Assembly: GCF_049800675.1 (NCBI RefSeq)
Contig: NZ_JBLOOT010000002.1
Location: forward strand, 310,001-374,000
Direction: 5' to 3'
DNA length: 64,000 nt
DNA from: Cauispirillum nitrogeniifigens
Lineage (GTDB): Bacteria > Pseudomonadota > Alphaproteobacteria > Rhodospirillales > Rhodospirillaceae
Part shown: in pieces, positions 61,735-64,000 of the stretch
How the letters are laid out: each line of letters starts with the position of its first letter
Position numbering within the stretch: the first letter of the stretch is position 1
Program-made: the position numbers and the translations under genes
The notes under the pieces: model-generated
Database searches by the model: none
Told to the model about the DNA's origin: nothing
Seen by the model: the letters and a program-made list of their open reading frames with translations, nothing else

Positions 61735-63342
61735 ATGGAACGCACCGTTGGCATGGCACGGCCCGAACTGATCCAGGTGGCCGACAGCGTCGCCCGTGAC
61801 AAGGGCATCGACCGCGACGAAGTCTTCCTGGCCATGGAGCAGGCTATCCAGAAGGCCGGCCGATCCAAGTACGGCCACGAGCACGACATCCGCGCCCACA
61901 TCGACCGCCGCACCGGCGAGATCAAGCTGGCGCGCTACATCGAGGTCGTCGAGGAGATCGAGGACGAGCACACCCAGATGCTGCTCGACAAGGCGCGCCG
62001 CAAGAAGGCCGACGCCCAGGTCGGGGAGTTCCTGGTCGACCCGCTGCCGCCCATCGACTTCGGCCGCATCGCCGCCCAGACCGCCAAGCAGGTGATCGTC
62101 CAGAAGGTCCGCGATGCCGAGCGCGAGCGCCAGTACCGCGAGTACAAGGGCCGCATCGGCGAGATCGTCAACGGCTTGGTCAAGCGCGTCGAGTTCGGCA
62201 ACGTCATCGTTGACCTGGGCCGCGCCGAGGCGCTGCTGCGCCGCGATCAGGTGATCCCGCGCGAGCACTTCAAGAACGGCGACCGCGTGCGCGCCCACAT
62301 CATGGATGTGCGCCAGGAGCCGCGCGGCCCGCAGATCTTCCTGTCGCGCGCCGACGGCGGCTTCATGCGCCAGCTGTTCGCCCAGGAAGTGCCGGAGATC
62401 TACGACGGCATCATCGAGATCAAGGCCGTGGCCCGCGATCCCGGCTCGCGCGCCAAGATCGCCGTGCTGTCCAACGACTCGGGCATCGACCCGGTCGGCG
62501 CCTGCGTCGGCATGCGCGGGTCGCGCGTGCAGGCGGTGGTGGCCGAGCTTCAGGGCGAGAAGATCGACATCATCCAGTGGTCGGCCGATCCTGCCACCTT
62601 CCTGGTCAATGCCCTGGCTCCGGCCGAGGTCGCCAAGGTGGTGCTGGACGAGGACGCCAACCGCATGGAAGTGGTGGTGCCCGACGACCAGCTCAGCCTG
62701 GCCATCGGCCGTCGCGGCCAGAACGTCCGTCTGGCCTCGCAGCTGTGCGGCTGGGACATCGACATCCTCACCGAGGAAGCCGAGTCCGAGCGCCGGCAGG
62801 AAGAATTCCGCACCCGCTCCAATCTCTTCATCGAAGCCCTGGACGTGGACGATGTCATTGCCCATCTGTTGGTGACGGAGGGCTTCTCCACGGTCGAGGA
62901 GATCGCTTTCGTGCCGCTGGAGGAACTGACCTCCATCGAAGGGTTTGATGACGACGTGGCCGCCGAGTTGCAGGCCCGCGCCGCCGGGTGGCTCCAGGAA
63001 CGCGAGGAGGCCGCCGACGTGCGCCGCCGCGAGCTGGGCGTGTCCGACGCCATCGCCGAGTACGAGGTGTTCAGCCCCACCCTGATGGTCGCTCTCGGCG
63101 AGAACGGCGTGAAGGAGCTTGAGGACCTGGCCGACCTGGCCGGTGACGAACTGCGCGACATCGTCGGTGCCGACGTGCTGACCCACGACGAAGCCAACCG
63201 CCTGATCATCGACGCCCGCGTCAAGGCCGGCTGGTTCTCCGCCGAGGAAGCCGCCGCCATGCTCGCCGCCCTGACTCCGGCGGCCGAGGAGGCCGGCGAG
63301 GACGGTGCGGACGAGGGCGACGCGTCGGAGATGCCGGCCTGA
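61735..63342 (+). CDS. nusA: Transcription termination/antitermination factor NusA
   Basis: 535 residues. The N-terminal RNA-polymerase-binding domain (about 1-130) is followed by an S1 domain (about 135-200; GRIGEIVNGLVKRVEFGNVI), two KH domains (CVGMRGSRVQAVVAEL; LAIGRRGQNVRLASQL), and two acidic C-terminal repeats (about 360-510). An acidic tail (EEAGEDGADEGDASEMPA) completes it. ATG 61735 or 61753 may be used. It modulates pausing, termination and rRNA antitermination. Confidence 0.98.
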   Translation: MERTVGMARPELIQVADSVARDKGIDRDEVFLAMEQAIQKAGRSKYGHEHDIRAHIDRRTGEIKLARYIEVVEEIEDEHTQMLLDKARRKKADAQVGEFLVDPLPPIDFGRIAAQTAKQVIVQKVRDAERERQYREYKGRIGEIVNGLVKRVEFGNVIVDLGRAEALLRRDQVIPREHFKNGDRVRAHIMDVRQEPRGPQIFLSRADGGFMRQLFAQEVPEIYDGIIEIKAVARDPGSRAKIAVLSNDSGIDPVGACVGMRGSRVQAVVAELQGEKIDIIQWSADPATFLVNALAPAEVAKVVLDEDANRMEVVVPDDQLSLAIGRRGQNVRLASQLCGWDIDILTEEAESERRQEEFRTRSNLFIEALDVDDVIAHLLVTEGFSTVEEIAFVPLEELTSIEGFDDDVAAELQARAAGWLQEREEAADVRRRELGVSDAIAEYEVFSPTLMVALGENGVKELEDLADLAGDELRDIVGADVLTHDEANRLIIDARVKAGWFSAEEAAAMLAALTPAAEEAGEDGADEGDASEMPA

Positions 63343-63347
63343 GCCCG

Positions 63348-64000
63348 ATGACCGACCCGCACGGCCGCCCCGAGGACAAGTCGCCGGCGGGCGAGTCGCC
63401 GGCCGCGCCGCCGGGCAAGCGCGCCAAGGGCCACCGCAAAGGGGCTCCGGCGCCGCGCCCGGACGGCGAGACGGTACGCCGCTGCATCGTCAGCGGCGCC
63501 GTCGGGCCCAAGGAAGGGCTGATGCGATTCGTGATCGGGCCGGACGGGGATGTGGTTCCCGATCTTGATGCCCGGCTGCCCGGTCGGGGTTTGTGGTTGA
63601 GTGCCCGCCGCGATATGGTAGAAACAGCCACTGCGAAGCGGGCCTTCGCGCGCGCCGCCCGACAGGCGGTGAAGGTCGCGCCCGACATGGCCGACCGCAT
63701 CGACGGGCTGCTGCGCGGCCGCTGCCAGGACCTGCTGGGCCTCGCCCGGCGGGCTGGTCTGGTGGTGGCGGGCTTCGATCAGGTCCGCGCGGCCGGCAAG
63801 GAGGGCCAGGTGGCCCTGCTGCTGGAAGCCGCCGACGGCGCCGCCGATGGCCGGCGCAAGGTAACCGCTGCCGCCCCTGGGGCGACGGTGGTGGATATTC
63901 TGGCGGGGGCCGAGCTGGCCGCCGCCCTCGGCCGGGACCACGTAGTGCACGTGGCAGTCCTGGCCGGCAAGCCGGCACAGCGGCCTCTGGTCGCCCGCCT
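63348..64000 (+). CDS. YlxR/L7Ae-type RNA-binding protein, 3' end outside window
   Basis: 217 codons seen, open at the window edge. A basic disordered N-terminus (about 1-42) precedes a YlxR (DUF448) domain: RRCIVSGAVGPKEGLMRFV, GRGLWLSARRDMVETA. From about residue 115 an L7Ae-like fold follows (LLGLARRAGLVVAGFDQVR, VALLLEAADGAADGRRKV). This two-domain form between nusA and infB is usual in alphaproteobacteria. Start ATG 63348 is 5 bases after the nusA stop. Expected next gene: infB. Confidence 0.92.
   Translation, partial: MTDPHGRPEDKSPAGESPAAPPGKRAKGHRKGAPAPRPDGETVRRCIVSGAVGPKEGLMRFVIGPDGDVVPDLDARLPGRGLWLSARRDMVETATAKRAFARAARQAVKVAPDMADRIDGLLRGRCQDLLGLARRAGLVVAGFDQVRAAGKEGQVALLLEAADGAADGRRKVTAAAPGATVVDILAGAELAAALGRDHVVHVAVLAGKPAQRPLVAR

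Overview
The window is dense, GC-rich chromosomal DNA from an alphaproteobacterium, most likely of the Rhodospirillales type. The evidence is a DivL-type pseudo-histidine kinase beside ahcY, a MucR/Ros regulator, ornithine-lipid genes, and the conserved order tsaB-rimI / mucR / fur / miaB-phoH-ybeY-corC-lnt / HTH regulator-metK-trmB / rimP-nusA-ylxR. About 65 protein genes and one tRNA cover nearly all of it. I saw no insertion sequence, prophage, CRISPR array or rRNA.

Layout. 1-5.2 kb: a cut-off tesA-type esterase divergent from a YbbA/YbbP ABC system with a methyltransferase inserted between its two subunits, then a Bax-inhibitor-1 membrane protein. 5.2-13 kb: a TetR/PEP-synthase-like operon, an orphan TRAP binding protein, a GNAT-cyclic-nucleotide-binding fusion, a pentapeptide-repeat protein and a LOV-derived sensor kinase. 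13-19 kb: divL, ahcY, a GNAT-Nudix fusion and an OmpR-type regulator. 19-25 kb: PhoH-like ATPase, lipid kinase, LpxH-like hydrolase, glycosyltransferase, WcbI-like protein, a 46-residue membrane protein and a sugar-binding protein. 25-31.7 kb: the lipid A/Kdo cluster msbA, DUF374 acyltransferase, waaA, lpxK, lpxL. 31.7-36.2 kb: a two-TM sensor-like protein with a Na/Pi transporter, and a small STAS/RsbW-like partner-switching set with an unrecognised 380-aa protein. 36.3-38 kb: an MNT-HEPN toxin-antitoxin pair, tRNA-Gly(CCC) and a PIN protein. 38-48.6 kb: fabI, a radical SAM protein, argJ, an M16 peptidase, thrC, a MarR protein, lepA, a VanX-type dipeptidase, tsaB and rimI. 48.6-64 kb: tusA-like, mucR, fur, olsB-olsA, a cysteine-rich secreted protein, then the translation and RNA-processing block from miaB to nusA and the start of ylxR.

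Working together. The lipid A operon, LpxH-like protein, lnt and olsBA all serve the envelope. ahcY and metK are the two arms of the SAM cycle and feed the many SAM enzymes present. miaB to lnt and rimP to ylxR are translationally coupled housekeeping operons. The observations I value most are the apparent ATT start of the miaB-linked phoH, a 27-bp tandem repeat read in two frames at the ybeY/corC junction, a LOV-family kinase that has lost all four classic flavin contacts, the tyrosine at the phospho-acceptor position of DivL, and a possible SAH-responsive operator in front of ahcY. I found no convincing wholly new multi-gene system. The closest candidates are the partner-switching/380-aa region and the cNMP-GNAT protein.
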